Part shown: piece after piece, positions 45,106 through 54,762 of the stretch
Layout: each line of letters opens with the position of its first letter
Position numbering within the stretch: the first letter of the stretch is position 1
Position numbers and translations under genes: made by a program
Notes under the pieces: generated by a model
The model's input: the letters and a program-made list of their open reading frames with translations, nothing else
Told to the model about the DNA's origin: nothing
Databases searched by the model: none
Source: SbD1 sp039679945
GTDB taxonomy: Bacteria; Desulfobacterota; Syntrophobacteria; Syntrophobacterales; Syntrophobacteraceae
Direction: 5' to 3'
NCBI GenBank assembly: GCA_039679945.1
Contig: JBDKTY010000068.1
Coordinates: forward strand, 1-64,000
Length of the DNA stretch: 64,000 nt

Positions 45106-48100
45106 ATGCAGACGGAAGCGGCATATCCGAGAATCTCATATGGTGATTACTCGAGGAAGGTTATCGCCCTGGCCGCAACATACCTGGTTTTCGCGGCGCC
45201 CGGGATCCTGTCTACTATTCCTCACGGGTATGCTACCGGGATATGGCCTGCCTCGGGAATCGCATTATCGTTTCTTCTCATCTGGGGGCAACGGCTCTGG
45301 CCGGGAGTGTTTCTCGGCGCTTTCGGGTCCTGCCTGTGGATAGCGGTGAGTACCGGGGGCGCTACTGTTTTCCACGCTCTATCTTCTTCGGCGATAATCG
45401 GCGCCGGCGCGACCCTCCAGGCCATTTTCGGGGTGTTTCTCATCAACCGTTTCGTGGATCCCCCGCCGACACTCGCCCGTGAATGGGATGCGATTGCCTT
45501 CCTGACGCTCGGGGGGCCGGTGAGTTGCCTGGTCGGCTCGACGATCAGCATAACCTGCCTGGCGGCGATGGAGATGGTTTCCGGGGACGATTTCCTCTTC
45601 AAATGGTGGACTTGGTGGCTTGGGGATTCAATAGGAGTGATGGTCATGGCCCCGGCCGCGCTTACACTCGCGCCCGGATGGCCCGACATCTGGAGGCGCA
45701 GGCGTATCTCGATGGCCCTGCCTCTTCTGGTCATGTTCGGTCTTTTCGCTTTCCTCCTGATATTCCTGGGCGGGAAGGAACAGGAGAGGATCAGGAGTGA
45801 TTTCGAACGACGCGCCGAGCTAGTGGGAAACCAGACCGAGATGGTCCTGCGGGAACAGCTCCAGGCGCTCTATTCCGTTGACGATTTTTTCGCGGCGTCC
45901 GAGCAGGTCGGACGAACGGAGTTCCGGGTGTTTCTCCAGCACTGGTTCGAAGTCCATAAGGGGCTTCTTGCCATGAACTGGGTGCCCCGGGTCCGGGATG
46001 AGGAACGGTCGGATTACGAGGAAAGGGCACGCCGCGAAGGCTATGCCGACTTCAGGATAACGGAAAGACTGAAGGACGGGGCCCGGGTGGAAAGAGCCCG
46101 CGTTCCCGAATACTATCCCATCTATTACACGGAACCGAGAGAGCCAACTGAGCGCGTACTCGGGTTCGATCTCGCGTCGGATGAAATCCGCCTGGCGGTC
46201 ATGAAACAGGCCGCCACCTCCGGTTGGCCGGTTGCGACAGGCGAGCTCAAACTTCTGGGAGGAGAGAACGGATTTCTCATTTCACTTCCCATTTACGACC
46301 GTACTCTCCGCGGCGATGATGCATCGGACCGTGAGAAAGCCCTCAAGGGTTTTGCCATGGGGGTGTTTCGCATCCACGACGTCATGCGGGCCGCGTTCCC
46401 GGAAGTCCGGAAACCCGGTGAGTCGGATATCGAAGTGGAAATTCATGACAAGACCGTTTCCGAGGCCCCAAGGCTTCTCTACCATTCCGGCACGGTCCAG
46501 GATGATTCAAACCGTTCAAGTGTGATGCCGCGTAGGAGTTCCGGTGGTGGACCATGGTTTGTGGCTCGGCTGGAGTTTGCCGGACGGCTCTGGGAAATAG
46601 GCTTTTGGCCCACACCGAAATATCTGGCGGAACACCCGCCGCTGCAGACGTGCAGTATTCTTGCCGGCGGGTTCTTCTTCATCGCCCTGTCCGGTTTCTT
46701 CCTTTTGATTACCACGGGCTATACCGCGCGCGTGGAGACACAGGTCCAGGAACGCACCGCCGCCCTCGAGTGTGAAATCAAGGAACGCACCGCCGCGGAA
46801 AGAAAACTGGAGTTGACCCATCGGCTTCTGGAAGAACGGGTCCGGGAACGCACTCACGAGCTTCGCGATGCCAACCAGTTCCTGGCCGATGAGATTGTCG
46901 AACGGCGGAGGGTCGAAAATGAATTACGGCAGGAATTCGCTTTCCGGGACGCGATTATCGCTCATGCGACCGAAGGGCTTTTCGTCTGTCACCGGCTGGA
47001 CGATTTTCCCCACCTGAAATTCACTGTTTGGAACCGCTGCATGGAGGAGATCACGGGCTACTCCATGGAGGAGATCAACCGGCTTGGCTGGACCGAGACC
47101 ATGTTCGACGGGCCGGCCATGCGGGAGTTTTCCAGGGATTGCCTGAGAAAGATGTTCGAGGGAGAGACCATTGTTCGCCAGGACCGGACCATTCGCCGGG
47201 CGGACGGAGAGCTGAGGACGGTTATCCTGTCCGGATCGTCGATCAAACCGAGGCACGGAAAGATTCATCTGGTCGGCCTGGTCCAGGATGTGACGGAGCT
47301 GAAAACAGCAGAAAAGTCCTTACGGGAGAGTGAGACACAGTTCCGGGATCTGGTGGAAAATGTCAGGGCGGGCGTCCTCATTTTGAGAGGCGAGGAAATC
47401 ATCTACCAGAACCCTGAACAGGCACGCCTCGTGAGCGGGCTTTCCGCCTCGTACTCTGCCTCGTACCCATTGGAGGGACTGGTCCAGCGGGTTCATCCGG
47501 ACGACAGGACATCGTTCAAGGCGTTCATTGCATCGGCCGGCGGCGGCGAAAGGCATCAGCCCGAAACGGTATTGCGGTTAAAGCCGCCCGGAGAGGAAGA
47601 GAGTGCCGTGCAGTGGGTGAGCTGCGGAAAGAGTTCTATCGAGTACCGCGGAGACCCGGCGGTACTCATCACCATGATGGACATCACCCAGCTCAAGAAC
47701 ATGGAGCGGCATGTGATGCTGCGGGAGAAAATGGCTTCCCTCGGTCATGTCGCCGCCGGAATTGCGCATGAAATCAGAAATCCGCTCTGCGGGATCAATG
47801 TCTACCTGGATGCGATACGCGACAACTTCCAGGACCCCGAAAACACGGAGGATGTCCAGCAACTCATAAGGGAAGCCCAGGCCACCTCCAACAAGATCGA
47901 AATGGTGATCAAGAGGGTGCTGGATTTCTCCCGGCCCACTGAACTGAAGTTGCGTCCAATACGGGTCGATGAGGCAATCCACGAAGCGGCCAAACTGGCC
48001 TCGGCGGCGCTTCGGAAGAGTTCCGTCATGCTTGAGCTGGACATCCCGCGGGATATGCCGCGTGTTTTCGGAGACGTGCAACTCATAGAGCAGGTGATAC

Positions 48101-48588
48101 TGAACCTGATCTCCAATGCCGCGAGCGTGCTCAAGGGGAAGCAGAATTCCGGTTCCCCGGGAGGCGGAAACGGCATTCGCAACGCCCTCGCGTCGGGGGA
48201 CCTTGCGGCGGAGAGAGGGGATGGAGAGTCCCACGATCAGCCGCTCGTCACGGGAGGAAACGGGACTGCCCAGGGCACCGTCGCCCCTGCCGTGAACCGG
48301 GGAGAGGGAGAGCGGAAGGCGCCCCGCATCAGGGTCGCTACCGCCGTGCAGCAGGGGAATGTGCTTATTCGGGTAGAGGACTCGGGACCGGGCATCCCGG
48401 TTGAAATGCGTGACAAGGTATTCGAGCCTTTCTTTACTACCGGGAGTCAGGGAATGGGAATAGGGCTGGGAATCTGCAGGCGAATCATAGCCGACCACAA
48501 GGGCGAGATCTCTGTCTCGTCATCATCTCTGGGCGGGGCGCAGTTCAATATACTGATCCCGATTGAAAAGAGGAAATCCATCTCATGA
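45106..48588 (+). CDS. MASE1-CHASE-PAS membrane sensor histidine kinase
   Basis: In this 1160-aa protein the N-terminus is a MASE1-type integral sensor domain of about eight membrane segments (about 18-210). A CHASE-type extracellular domain follows (about 225-430, with LLAMNWVPRVRDEERSDYE), then a membrane segment near 520-540 and a long coiled coil (540-605). Two PAS domains cover about 610-740 and 745-860. HisKA has GIAHEIRNPLCGIN, and the ATPase keeps N-box NLISNAASV, G1 DSGPGIP and G2 GMGIGLGICRR. Between the N-box and G1, about residues 1010-1070 form a Gly/Ser/Asn-rich insertion not seen in ordinary kinases. It overlaps the NtrC-type regulator by 4 bp (ATGA), so the two are a two-component pair. 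Confidence 0.92.
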   Translation: MQTEAAYPRISYGDYSRKVIALAATYLVFAAPGILSTIPHGYATGIWPASGIALSFLLIWGQRLWPGVFLGAFGSCLWIAVSTGGATVFHALSSSAIIGAGATLQAIFGVFLINRFVDPPPTLAREWDAIAFLTLGGPVSCLVGSTISITCLAAMEMVSGDDFLFKWWTWWLGDSIGVMVMAPAALTLAPGWPDIWRRRRISMALPLLVMFGLFAFLLIFLGGKEQERIRSDFERRAELVGNQTEMVLREQLQALYSVDDFFAASEQVGRTEFRVFLQHWFEVHKGLLAMNWVPRVRDEERSDYEERARREGYADFRITERLKDGARVERARVPEYYPIYYTEPREPTERVLGFDLASDEIRLAVMKQAATSGWPVATGELKLLGGENGFLISLPIYDRTLRGDDASDREKALKGFAMGVFRIHDVMRAAFPEVRKPGESDIEVEIHDKTVSEAPRLLYHSGTVQDDSNRSSVMPRRSSGGGPWFVARLEFAGRLWEIGFWPTPKYLAEHPPLQTCSILAGGFFFIALSGFFLLITTGYTARVETQVQERTAALECEIKERTAAERKLELTHRLLEERVRERTHELRDANQFLADEIVERRRVENELRQEFAFRDAIIAHATEGLFVCHRLDDFPHLKFTVWNRCMEEITGYSMEEINRLGWTETMFDGPAMREFSRDCLRKMFEGETIVRQDRTIRRADGELRTVILSGSSIKPRHGKIHLVGLVQDVTELKTAEKSLRESETQFRDLVENVRAGVLILRGEEIIYQNPEQARLVSGLSASYSASYPLEGLVQRVHPDDRTSFKAFIASAGGGERHQPETVLRLKPPGEEESAVQWVSCGKSSIEYRGDPAVLITMMDITQLKNMERHVMLREKMASLGHVAAGIAHEIRNPLCGINVYLDAIRDNFQDPENTEDVQQLIREAQATSNKIEMVIKRVLDFSRPTELKLRPIRVDEAIHEAAKLASAALRKSSVMLELDIPRDMPRVFGDVQLIEQVILNLISNAASVLKGKQNSGSPGGGNGIRNALASGDLAAERGDGESHDQPLVTGGNGTAQGTVAPAVNRGEGERKAPRIRVATAVQQGNVLIRVEDSGPGIPVEMRDKVFEPFFTTGSQGMGIGLGICRRIIADHKGEISVSSSSLGGAQFNILIPIEKRKSIS

Positions 48589-49979
48589 ATACCTTTGCTC
48601 TTTTTGTAGTGGATGATGAAGAGAGTATTCGCCGCGGCGTTGGTTTCTCGCTGAAAAAAGAGTATCGGGTTCATGTCTTTGCCTCGGCCGAGGAAGCAAT
48701 CGCGTCCCTGGAGGAACACCAGCCGGATTTGATCCTTTTGGATGTGGGCTTGCCGGGCATGAGCGGAGTCGACGCCCTGAGGGTGATCAAGGGCCGATTT
48801 CCCGACATCATAGTCATCATGTGCACGGCCTTCGAGGACATCGAGACAGTGATCGCCGCCATGAAACAGGGGGCCTATGACTATATCGTCAAACCCCTGC
48901 AGATGGATACTCTCAGAACTCGAATCGCGAACGCGCTGCAGTCCATCCGCATGCGAAAGGAGATCCAGGCCCTTCAGGAAAAGTACCTGCGGGAGAACAT
49001 TCCGGGTTTCATCGGGGAGAGCGACGCCATCCAGGATATGATGCATCTGGTAAAACAGGTGGCGCGGAGCCCGGACGCCCCCGTGCTGATCCTGGGTGAA
49101 TCAGGGACAGGTAAAGAACTCATTGCCAGCACCATTCACTACAAAAGTCCGAATTTCAAGGGCCCCTTCATCACGCTCAACTGCGCGGCCATCCCCAGGG
49201 ACCTGATCGAGAGTGAACTGTTCGGCTATGAGAAGGGCGCCTTCAGCGGAGCGGCCGCCGGTGGCAAAGAGGGCTTGGTTGAGCGGGCCAGGGGAGGAAC
49301 GCTTTTTCTCGATGAAGTGGGGGACCTCGGACCGGAAGCGCAGGCAAAGCTTCTTCGATTCCTGGAAAGTGGAGAGTACTTCCGCGTGGGGGGGACTCAG
49401 AAACGCAGGGTCCTGACGCGCGTCGTCTCGGCAACGAACCGGGACCTCGGTGAATTGATCGAACAGGGCCGTTTCAGGGAGGATCTCTTCTACCGCCTGT
49501 CCGTCATTCGCATAGAAGTGCCATCTCTGAGCCGGCGGCGGGAGGACATTATCCCGATAGCCCGATACTACCTGCTGGAGTTCAGCCGCAAATACGGCAA
49601 GGATTTTAGGACTCTGAGCAGCGAGGCGGAGGAAGTGCTCACCGCGCATCCGTGGAAAGGAAACGTCCGGGAGCTTCGCAATGTGATCGAGCGTAGCGTT
49701 CTTATCGAAAATGGTCCGGAGTTGAGCGTTTCCGGCCTGAGACTGCAGGGAATGGCCCGCGTTGCCGATGATGCCGGCTCAGGTGAAAATGGGGAGTTTC
49801 CTTCCCTCCCCGATGCCGGAATCGACCTGGAAGCTCTGGAGATGCATTATCTCAAGGAGGCCTTGCGCAAGGCAAAAGGCAATGACCGTCAGGCGGCCAA
49901 GCTCCTGGGCATGAGTTACTATGCATTCCGATACCGCAAGAAGCAGCTTGCCGAACCGGCGGGCCCATCCTCGTCCTGA
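48585..49979 (+). CDS. Sigma-54-dependent NtrC-type response regulator
   Basis: This 464-aa activator has a receiver (1-120, acceptor Asp in LILLDVGLPGMSG), an AAA+ domain (about 145-380: Walker A GESGTGKELIAS, the sigma-54 contact loop as GAFSGA, and Walker B GGTLFLDEVGDL) and a C-terminal Fis-type HTH (NDRQAAKLLGMSYYAFRYRK). The loop motif has Ser in place of the usual Thr of GAFTGA, a conservative variant that may weaken sigma-54 contact. It is translationally coupled to the MASE1/CHASE kinase. Likely targets include the sigma-54-type promoter found 340 bp downstream of its stop. AGGAA precedes the start. Confidence 0.95.
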   Translation: MNTFALFVVDDEESIRRGVGFSLKKEYRVHVFASAEEAIASLEEHQPDLILLDVGLPGMSGVDALRVIKGRFPDIIVIMCTAFEDIETVIAAMKQGAYDYIVKPLQMDTLRTRIANALQSIRMRKEIQALQEKYLRENIPGFIGESDAIQDMMHLVKQVARSPDAPVLILGESGTGKELIASTIHYKSPNFKGPFITLNCAAIPRDLIESELFGYEKGAFSGAAAGGKEGLVERARGGTLFLDEVGDLGPEAQAKLLRFLESGEYFRVGGTQKRRVLTRVVSATNRDLGELIEQGRFREDLFYRLSVIRIEVPSLSRRREDIIPIARYYLLEFSRKYGKDFRTLSSEAEEVLTAHPWKGNVRELRNVIERSVLIENGPELSVSGLRLQGMARVADDAGSGENGEFPSLPDAGIDLEALEMHYLKEALRKAKGNDRQAAKLLGMSYYAFRYRKKQLAEPAGPSSS

Positions 49980-50380
49980 CAGATGGGGCGGTTTCATGTG
50001 AACCTTGTTCCTGCCACCCATCGGTGCCTTTTGAGGAACGGAATTCTCCGCTGACAGCGGGTCACCTCCTCCCCGTTTGCGCCGAGGCATTACCCTGTTG
50101 CTTTTTGAGTTTGGAAAACAGAATCTTGAATGCAGCTTCGCCCCCCGATAACCGTTTCCAGCGGTCCAGCGGACATCTGACCGCGGACAACTGTTCGTTT
50201 TGGTCAAATGGCCATTGCTCCAATGGTCATTTGGCTAACAAGAAACCGGACACATACCCCGCCTGTATCCCTTCGGCATTCAACCTGCTGATAAGACGAG
50301 TAAATCCTTTTCGAATAATACTGGCACACTCGATGCACAAACCGGTTTGGAACTCGATACGAAGGAGAGTCATAAACCAC
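49980..50380. other. Intergenic with sigma-54 promoter, 401 bp
   Basis: No gene. The stretch contains a degenerate relative of the TTGAACGCAAC repeat (tcttgaatgcagc near 50125) and, at its right end, a sigma-54-type promoter listed separately. The repeated ggccattgctccaatggtcatttgg segment (50209-50233) contains a short near-palindrome. Confidence 0.45.
50322..50337 (+). promoter_or_regulatory. Sigma-54 (-24/-12) promoter
   Basis: TGGCACACTCGATGCA has the invariant GG (50323-50324) and GC (50335-50336) exactly 10 bases apart, and matches TGGCAC-N5-TTGCA at all but one specified base. Transcription would begin near 50348, before the receiver gene's GAAGGAG and ATG at 50381. The NtrC-type regulator upstream is the obvious candidate activator. 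Confidence 0.7.
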
Positions 50381-50842
50381 ATGGATGCGCTTAGTGCTAT
50401 TCGAAACTTCAGACTGGTTCTGGTCGATGACGATGACAGTATCCGCGCTGCTCTAAACTACCACTTCCGAAAGAAGAAGGTTGCCATGATATCTTTTGGC
50501 AGCGGTGAGGAAGCCTTGGACCATCTTCGCCAATTCCACGCCGACATCGTCATCACCGACTATTACCTTCCCGGGATAAACGGAATGCAGTTTATCAGGG
50601 AGCTCAACAATATACGGCCGGGCGTCATCAAGATTCTGATGACGGCCTATGGGACCCTCGACATCGCGGTGGAAGCCATCCGGGCCGGGGTGCACGATTT
50701 CATCAGAAAACCTTTTAATACGGAGACACTGGAGTTGACTATCCTTTCGGTGATGCGAAGAGTGAGGCCCGACTTTAACCGTGTCTCTCCGGACGGTGGA
50801 GGGGGCGGAAAACTCAACGGTGTAATCAGGAGCAATAATTGA
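50381..50842 (+). CDS. Single-domain response regulator
   Basis: This 153-aa protein is a receiver domain (about 10-125) with an acidic cluster LVLVDDDDSIRAAL, acceptor Asp in IVITDYYLPGING, Thr in KILMTAYG and Lys in DFIRKPFNTETL. The C-terminal 25 residues are a Gly-rich tail (GGGGGKLN) without an output domain. Such proteins act as phosphate shuttles or regulate by contact. The start at 50381 is preceded by GAAGGAG at somewhat long spacing; a much longer open frame upstream is not supported. A sigma-54 promoter lies at 50322-50337. The chemoreceptor gene follows after 106 bp, so both may be in one sigma-54-driven operon; that is inference. Confidence 0.88.
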   Translation: MDALSAIRNFRLVLVDDDDSIRAALNYHFRKKKVAMISFGSGEEALDHLRQFHADIVITDYYLPGINGMQFIRELNNIRPGVIKILMTAYGTLDIAVEAIRAGVHDFIRKPFNTETLELTILSVMRRVRPDFNRVSPDGGGGGKLNGVIRSNN

Positions 50843-50948
50843 TGAGCGTGCAGGTGTTCTGGCTGGGTAAGAACGTGTGTTGCGCCTCCGTGCTTTCGAC
50901 ACTTGTATTGCAGATTCTAACACTCTTACTGGATCGGGATTTTGAGCC

Positions 50949-52907
50949 ATGACGAAGTTTGACTTCAGGAAACAACTTATGGTGGGTGGGGCGATGCTGG
51001 CACTCATCCCAATGATCGTAGTCGGGGTTTTTGCCGGCATAAAGACAACCAATACTCTGACGGCCATTTCCACGGATGCGGCCGTTCAGTCAGTTGATAA
51101 GCTTTGCGAAACGTTCCGTTCGCTTACTGACCAGGAAGTCGAACAGGTAAGGGGTTTCTCCGGTTTGGCGGGTATTGCGCGGTTGATCTCCAAGGTCGAT
51201 CGGGAAGGCAGGGATGCGGCCGGGGAAGAGATAAACAGCCTCAACAGGGAACTGTACGAGATCCTGAAAAGGCTGGGCGACCAGTACGCGGGGATCTTTC
51301 TGACGGACAAGAAAGGATTGACCCTGGCGGGTGTGAGAGGCGACGGGGACTTTGCCGCCTACCAAAAGATGGACGTGTCCGACAGGGAATATTTCAAGGC
51401 GGCCATGCAGGGCGGCAAGGCCGATGTCGCCAAGTTAGTCAAGGGCAGGGCGAACAACAAGCCGGTAATGATAATCTATGCGCCCGTTAAAACAGAGAAG
51501 GGCGAGTTCGCTGGTCTTCTGGCCATTTCCTCGAAAATAGACATCCTCATCGATATGGTAGCCGCGACCAAAGTCGGCCGCACCGGTTATGCCTTTATGA
51601 TCGATGATCAAGGCGTGATCATAGCGCATCCAAAACAGGACCTTATACTCGAAAAGAACATCCTTGATGATCCGTCAACAAAGGCGATCGGCCAGAAAAT
51701 GGTGAGCCAGGCCAAAGGCAACGACTCCTATACCTTGGATGGGGTCGAGCGGCTGGCCTGTTTTGCTCCCGTCGGGGTGAAGTCCTGGAGTATCGCGGCC
51801 GTGCAGCCAAAGGAGGAATTGGCGATTACGGCCCGGGAGCTGCGCAACCAGCAGATCCTCATTGCGGTCATCGTGCTCTTCCTGTCGCTGATTGCAACCT
51901 ATATTTTCGGAAGGCGGGTCTCCAAACCGATCGCCGTGGCGGTGGATGGGCTGTTCGAATCGGCCGACCAGGTGGCTTCGGCCTCCCACCAGGTATCGAC
52001 GTCGAGCCAAAACCTGGCGGACGGCGCATCACGGCAGGCGGCGGCCATCGAGGAGACCTCATCCTCCATGGAAGAGATGGCGAGCACATCCCGGCAGAAC
52101 GCGGACAATGCCACGCAGGCAAGCAGTCTCATGGGGCAGACAATGCAGGTGGTGACGCAGTCGGCGGCCTCCATGGAGAATCTGACAGCCTCGATGCAGG
52201 ACATATCCCAGGCGAGCGAAAAGACGTCCAAAATCATCAAAACCATTGATGAGATAGCCTTCCAGACGAATCTTCTTGCGCTCAATGCCGCGGTGGAGGC
52301 GGCGCGTGCCGGAGAAGCGGGGGCCGGGTTCGCGGTGGTTGCCGAAGAAGTGAGAAACCTGGCGATGCGGGCGGCGGATGCGGCCAAGAATACCGAGAAC
52401 CTCATCGCGGAAACCGTCCATAAGGTGAAGAATGGATCGGATACACTCGAGGAGGCCCGGAAATCATTCCAGGGTGTGGTCGGGTTTTCCACCAAGGTTA
52501 ATGAACTGATCGAGGAGATCAAGATCGCGTCGCAGGAGCAGTCTCATGGGGCCGAGCAGGTAAACCGCGCCATCGCTGATATGGAGAGGATCGTTCAGGA
52601 AAATGCCGCCAGCGCGGAGGAGTCCGCATCCGCATCCGAGGAGATGGATGCCCAGTCGGGCCAGATGAAAGAGATCGTCGGGGGCCTGGTTACCCTCATC
52701 GGCGGGAGCGAGCATGACCGGAAAAACACCCCTGCCGGTATGGACGCGGGGGGAAACCACCAGCCTCGGGCCCGGCTCATCCCGGAAAACCTTCGCTGTC
52801 TTCCGGCGGATGCAACGGGCGATCAGGCTGGAAAGCCACGCAAATGGAAAAACCGGGGAGCAAAAGCTCGTCCCACGGATAAAGCCACGCATGAGGACGG
52901 ATTCTAA
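50949..52907 (+). CDS. Methyl-accepting chemotaxis protein with dCache-type sensor
   Basis: This 652-aa chemoreceptor has a membrane segment at about 13-32, a periplasmic Cache-type ligand domain (about 40-285, with AGIFLTDKKGLTLAGVRG and GRTGYAFMIDDQGVIIAHP), a second membrane segment at 298-316 (IAVIVLFLSLIATYIFG), and a signalling domain with the hairpin tip DEIAFQTNLLALNAAVEAAR. A complete HAMP linker is not obvious: only RRVSKPIAVAVDGLFE separates the membrane from the signalling helix. The C-terminus has no CheR-binding NWETF pentapeptide. No che genes are adjacent. A strong terminator follows at 52940. Confidence 0.95.
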   Translation: MTKFDFRKQLMVGGAMLALIPMIVVGVFAGIKTTNTLTAISTDAAVQSVDKLCETFRSLTDQEVEQVRGFSGLAGIARLISKVDREGRDAAGEEINSLNRELYEILKRLGDQYAGIFLTDKKGLTLAGVRGDGDFAAYQKMDVSDREYFKAAMQGGKADVAKLVKGRANNKPVMIIYAPVKTEKGEFAGLLAISSKIDILIDMVAATKVGRTGYAFMIDDQGVIIAHPKQDLILEKNILDDPSTKAIGQKMVSQAKGNDSYTLDGVERLACFAPVGVKSWSIAAVQPKEELAITARELRNQQILIAVIVLFLSLIATYIFGRRVSKPIAVAVDGLFESADQVASASHQVSTSSQNLADGASRQAAAIEETSSSMEEMASTSRQNADNATQASSLMGQTMQVVTQSAASMENLTASMQDISQASEKTSKIIKTIDEIAFQTNLLALNAAVEAARAGEAGAGFAVVAEEVRNLAMRAADAAKNTENLIAETVHKVKNGSDTLEEARKSFQGVVGFSTKVNELIEEIKIASQEQSHGAEQVNRAIADMERIVQENAASAEESASASEEMDAQSGQMKEIVGGLVTLIGGSEHDRKNTPAGMDAGGNHQPRARLIPENLRCLPADATGDQAGKPRKWKNRGAKARPTDKATHEDGF

Positions 52908-52939
52908 TCGGGAGTCCGCCGGCTATTGGTTGATTCACG

Positions 52940-52972
52940 GGGCAGGGTCCAGGCGACCCTGCCCTGTTGTTT
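52940..52972 (+). terminator. Rho-independent terminator of the chemoreceptor gene
   Basis: A perfect 9-bp stem GGGCAGGGT (52940-52948) / ACCCTGCCC (52956-52964) with a 7-base loop is followed by TGTTGTTT. It ends transcription of the receiver/chemoreceptor unit 33 bp after the stop codon. Confidence 0.85.
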
Positions 52973-53121
52973 CCGGGGAAGGAGTCCTGAATGAGCTGTC
53001 CTTTGAAAGTTACCGTGGAGTGAACGTTGTCTTGAGCACAGCCTGGTATCGTACTATGCTGGCACCGCGCGCGAAGGTCCGGTGAATTGGCGACGGGTTA
53101 AAGGATGCCGAGGTTGGGAGA

Positions 53122-54708
53122 ATGAAAACGATGGCGCTCGGGAGACGGTGGTCAAGGATTGTCCTTCCTGCACTTCTTTGCGTGATGGTCGTGGGCGGTG
53201 CCGCCTTCGGCGGAGAAGAGGGAAGGGCAAAGTATGTCTTCCTGTTCATCGGAGATGGAATGGGGGTCGCCCAACGCCAGGCGGCGGAGCTTTATGTCGC
53301 CGCCCTGAAAGAACCCGCCCGTTCCGGGCGGGACAGGCTGCTCATGAATACCTTCCCTTCCCAGGGGCTTACCGCCACTCACGACCTGACAAGTGTCATT
53401 CCCGATTCATCTTCGGCGGGAACGGCAATCTCCACCGGCTTCAGGACTCGGTCCGGTGTTGTCGGGATGGATGCCGACGCAAAGGTCCCGTACGAAACCA
53501 TTGCGGAGTCAGCGAAGAAATGCGGTTGGAAAGTAGGCATCCTGACGACCGTTTCCCTGGATCACGCGACACCGGCGGCATTCTATGCCCATGTCCCCAG
53601 CCGCGGGCATATGTATGATATATCACTCCAACTCGCACGCTCCGGGTTTGATTACTTTGCCGGCGGTCAACTGATGGAGCCGGTGAGCAAGTCGGACCCC
53701 GACAAACCCAATGCCCTCGAAGAGGCAAAAAAGAACGGCTACACGGTTGCGATGGGCCGCGCCGGGCTTGATGCCCTCAAGCCGGGGATTGGCAAGACGA
53801 TTGCCATGTCCGCCAACGTCGATCAATTTGCCGCCATGTATTTCACAGTGGATCAGGCCAGGGAAGGCGGCCATGTCTCACTTGCCGATTACCTGGTGAA
53901 GGGCATCGAATTGCTCGAAAACCCCGAAGGGTTTTTCATCATGGTGGAAGGTGGCAGAATTGACTGGGCCTGCCACGGAAACGATGCCGGCGCGGCTATT
54001 CATGACACACTGGCCCTGGATGAAGCGGTTGCCAAGGCAGTGGCGTTCTCCCGGAAGCATCCGGAGGAAACACTGATAGTAGTGACGGGAGACCATGAAA
54101 CGGGCGGAATGGCACTTGGGTTTGCGGGCACGCGCTATACGTTCTCCATCGACAAGATTCAACGGCAGAAGATGAGCTACATTCAATTCAACTCCAGGCT
54201 GGAAGAATACAAAAGGGCTCACAACAGCACGGCGGATGCAAAACTTGAGGATTTGATGCCGCTCATTCAGGAGGCATTCGGACTGTACATCATGCCCGAT
54301 GAGGAAAAAGCGGTTTTGACAAAGACTGTAGCCGCCGGTAAGACGCAAGGCGCTTCGGATGAGGTGAAGAACGCCGGGCGAGATGCCGAATTGAAGCTGA
54401 AGTCAGGCATGGCCCTGAGCGATCTGGAACTCAGCGTGCTTCGGGATGCTTTCAAGCAGAGTATGATCGGCCGGAAAGAGCGCGTGAAAGATGACCATGC
54501 CTATCTGGTTTACGGCAATGAGGAACCGCTGACGGTCAAGCTGACCACGATTTTGAACAACAAGGCCGGTCTGGCCTGGACTTCCTACTCACACACCGGC
54601 GCCCCGGTACAGACATCGGCCCTGGGGACCGGTGCGGAACAATTCAACGGGTACTACCACCAGACGGAAATCCATCGCAAAATCATGGCAATCACCGGCC
54701 TTCGGTAA
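53122..54708 (+). CDS. phoA: Alkaline phosphatase
   Basis: This 528-aa periplasmic phosphomonoesterase has a signal peptide (about residues 1-30, RIVLPALLCVMVVGGAAFG). The PhoA-type active site is visible: metal ligands in LFIGDGMG, nucleophile Ser in IPDSSSAGTAIST, Asp/Glu ligands in MVEGGRIDWACHGND, His ligands in VVTGDHETGGM, and a final His in YSHTGAP. The length is somewhat longer than E. coli PhoA, with an insertion of about 60 residues after 370 (DAKLEDLMPLIQEAFGLY onward) typical of the deltaproteobacterial and archaeal-like type. GAGG lies upstream of the start at 53122. It converges with the TRAP operon. No Pho box was identified. Confidence 0.93.
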   Translation: MKTMALGRRWSRIVLPALLCVMVVGGAAFGGEEGRAKYVFLFIGDGMGVAQRQAAELYVAALKEPARSGRDRLLMNTFPSQGLTATHDLTSVIPDSSSAGTAISTGFRTRSGVVGMDADAKVPYETIAESAKKCGWKVGILTTVSLDHATPAAFYAHVPSRGHMYDISLQLARSGFDYFAGGQLMEPVSKSDPDKPNALEEAKKNGYTVAMGRAGLDALKPGIGKTIAMSANVDQFAAMYFTVDQAREGGHVSLADYLVKGIELLENPEGFFIMVEGGRIDWACHGNDAGAAIHDTLALDEAVAKAVAFSRKHPEETLIVVTGDHETGGMALGFAGTRYTFSIDKIQRQKMSYIQFNSRLEEYKRAHNSTADAKLEDLMPLIQEAFGLYIMPDEEKAVLTKTVAAGKTQGASDEVKNAGRDAELKLKSGMALSDLELSVLRDAFKQSMIGRKERVKDDHAYLVYGNEEPLTVKLTTILNNKAGLAWTSYSHTGAPVQTSALGTGAEQFNGYYHQTEIHRKIMAITGLR

Positions 54709-54762
54709 GGAGGCCGGAATCCGGCTAATGCGGCATCCGCCACGGGTTCAGGGCATTCTCGC

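Noticed and set aside
50896..50913. CGACACTTGTATTGCA before the chemoreceptor gene, resembling a -24/-12 promoter
   Set aside because: The essential GG of the -24 element is GA and the T is C; the better site at 50322 could serve both genes.
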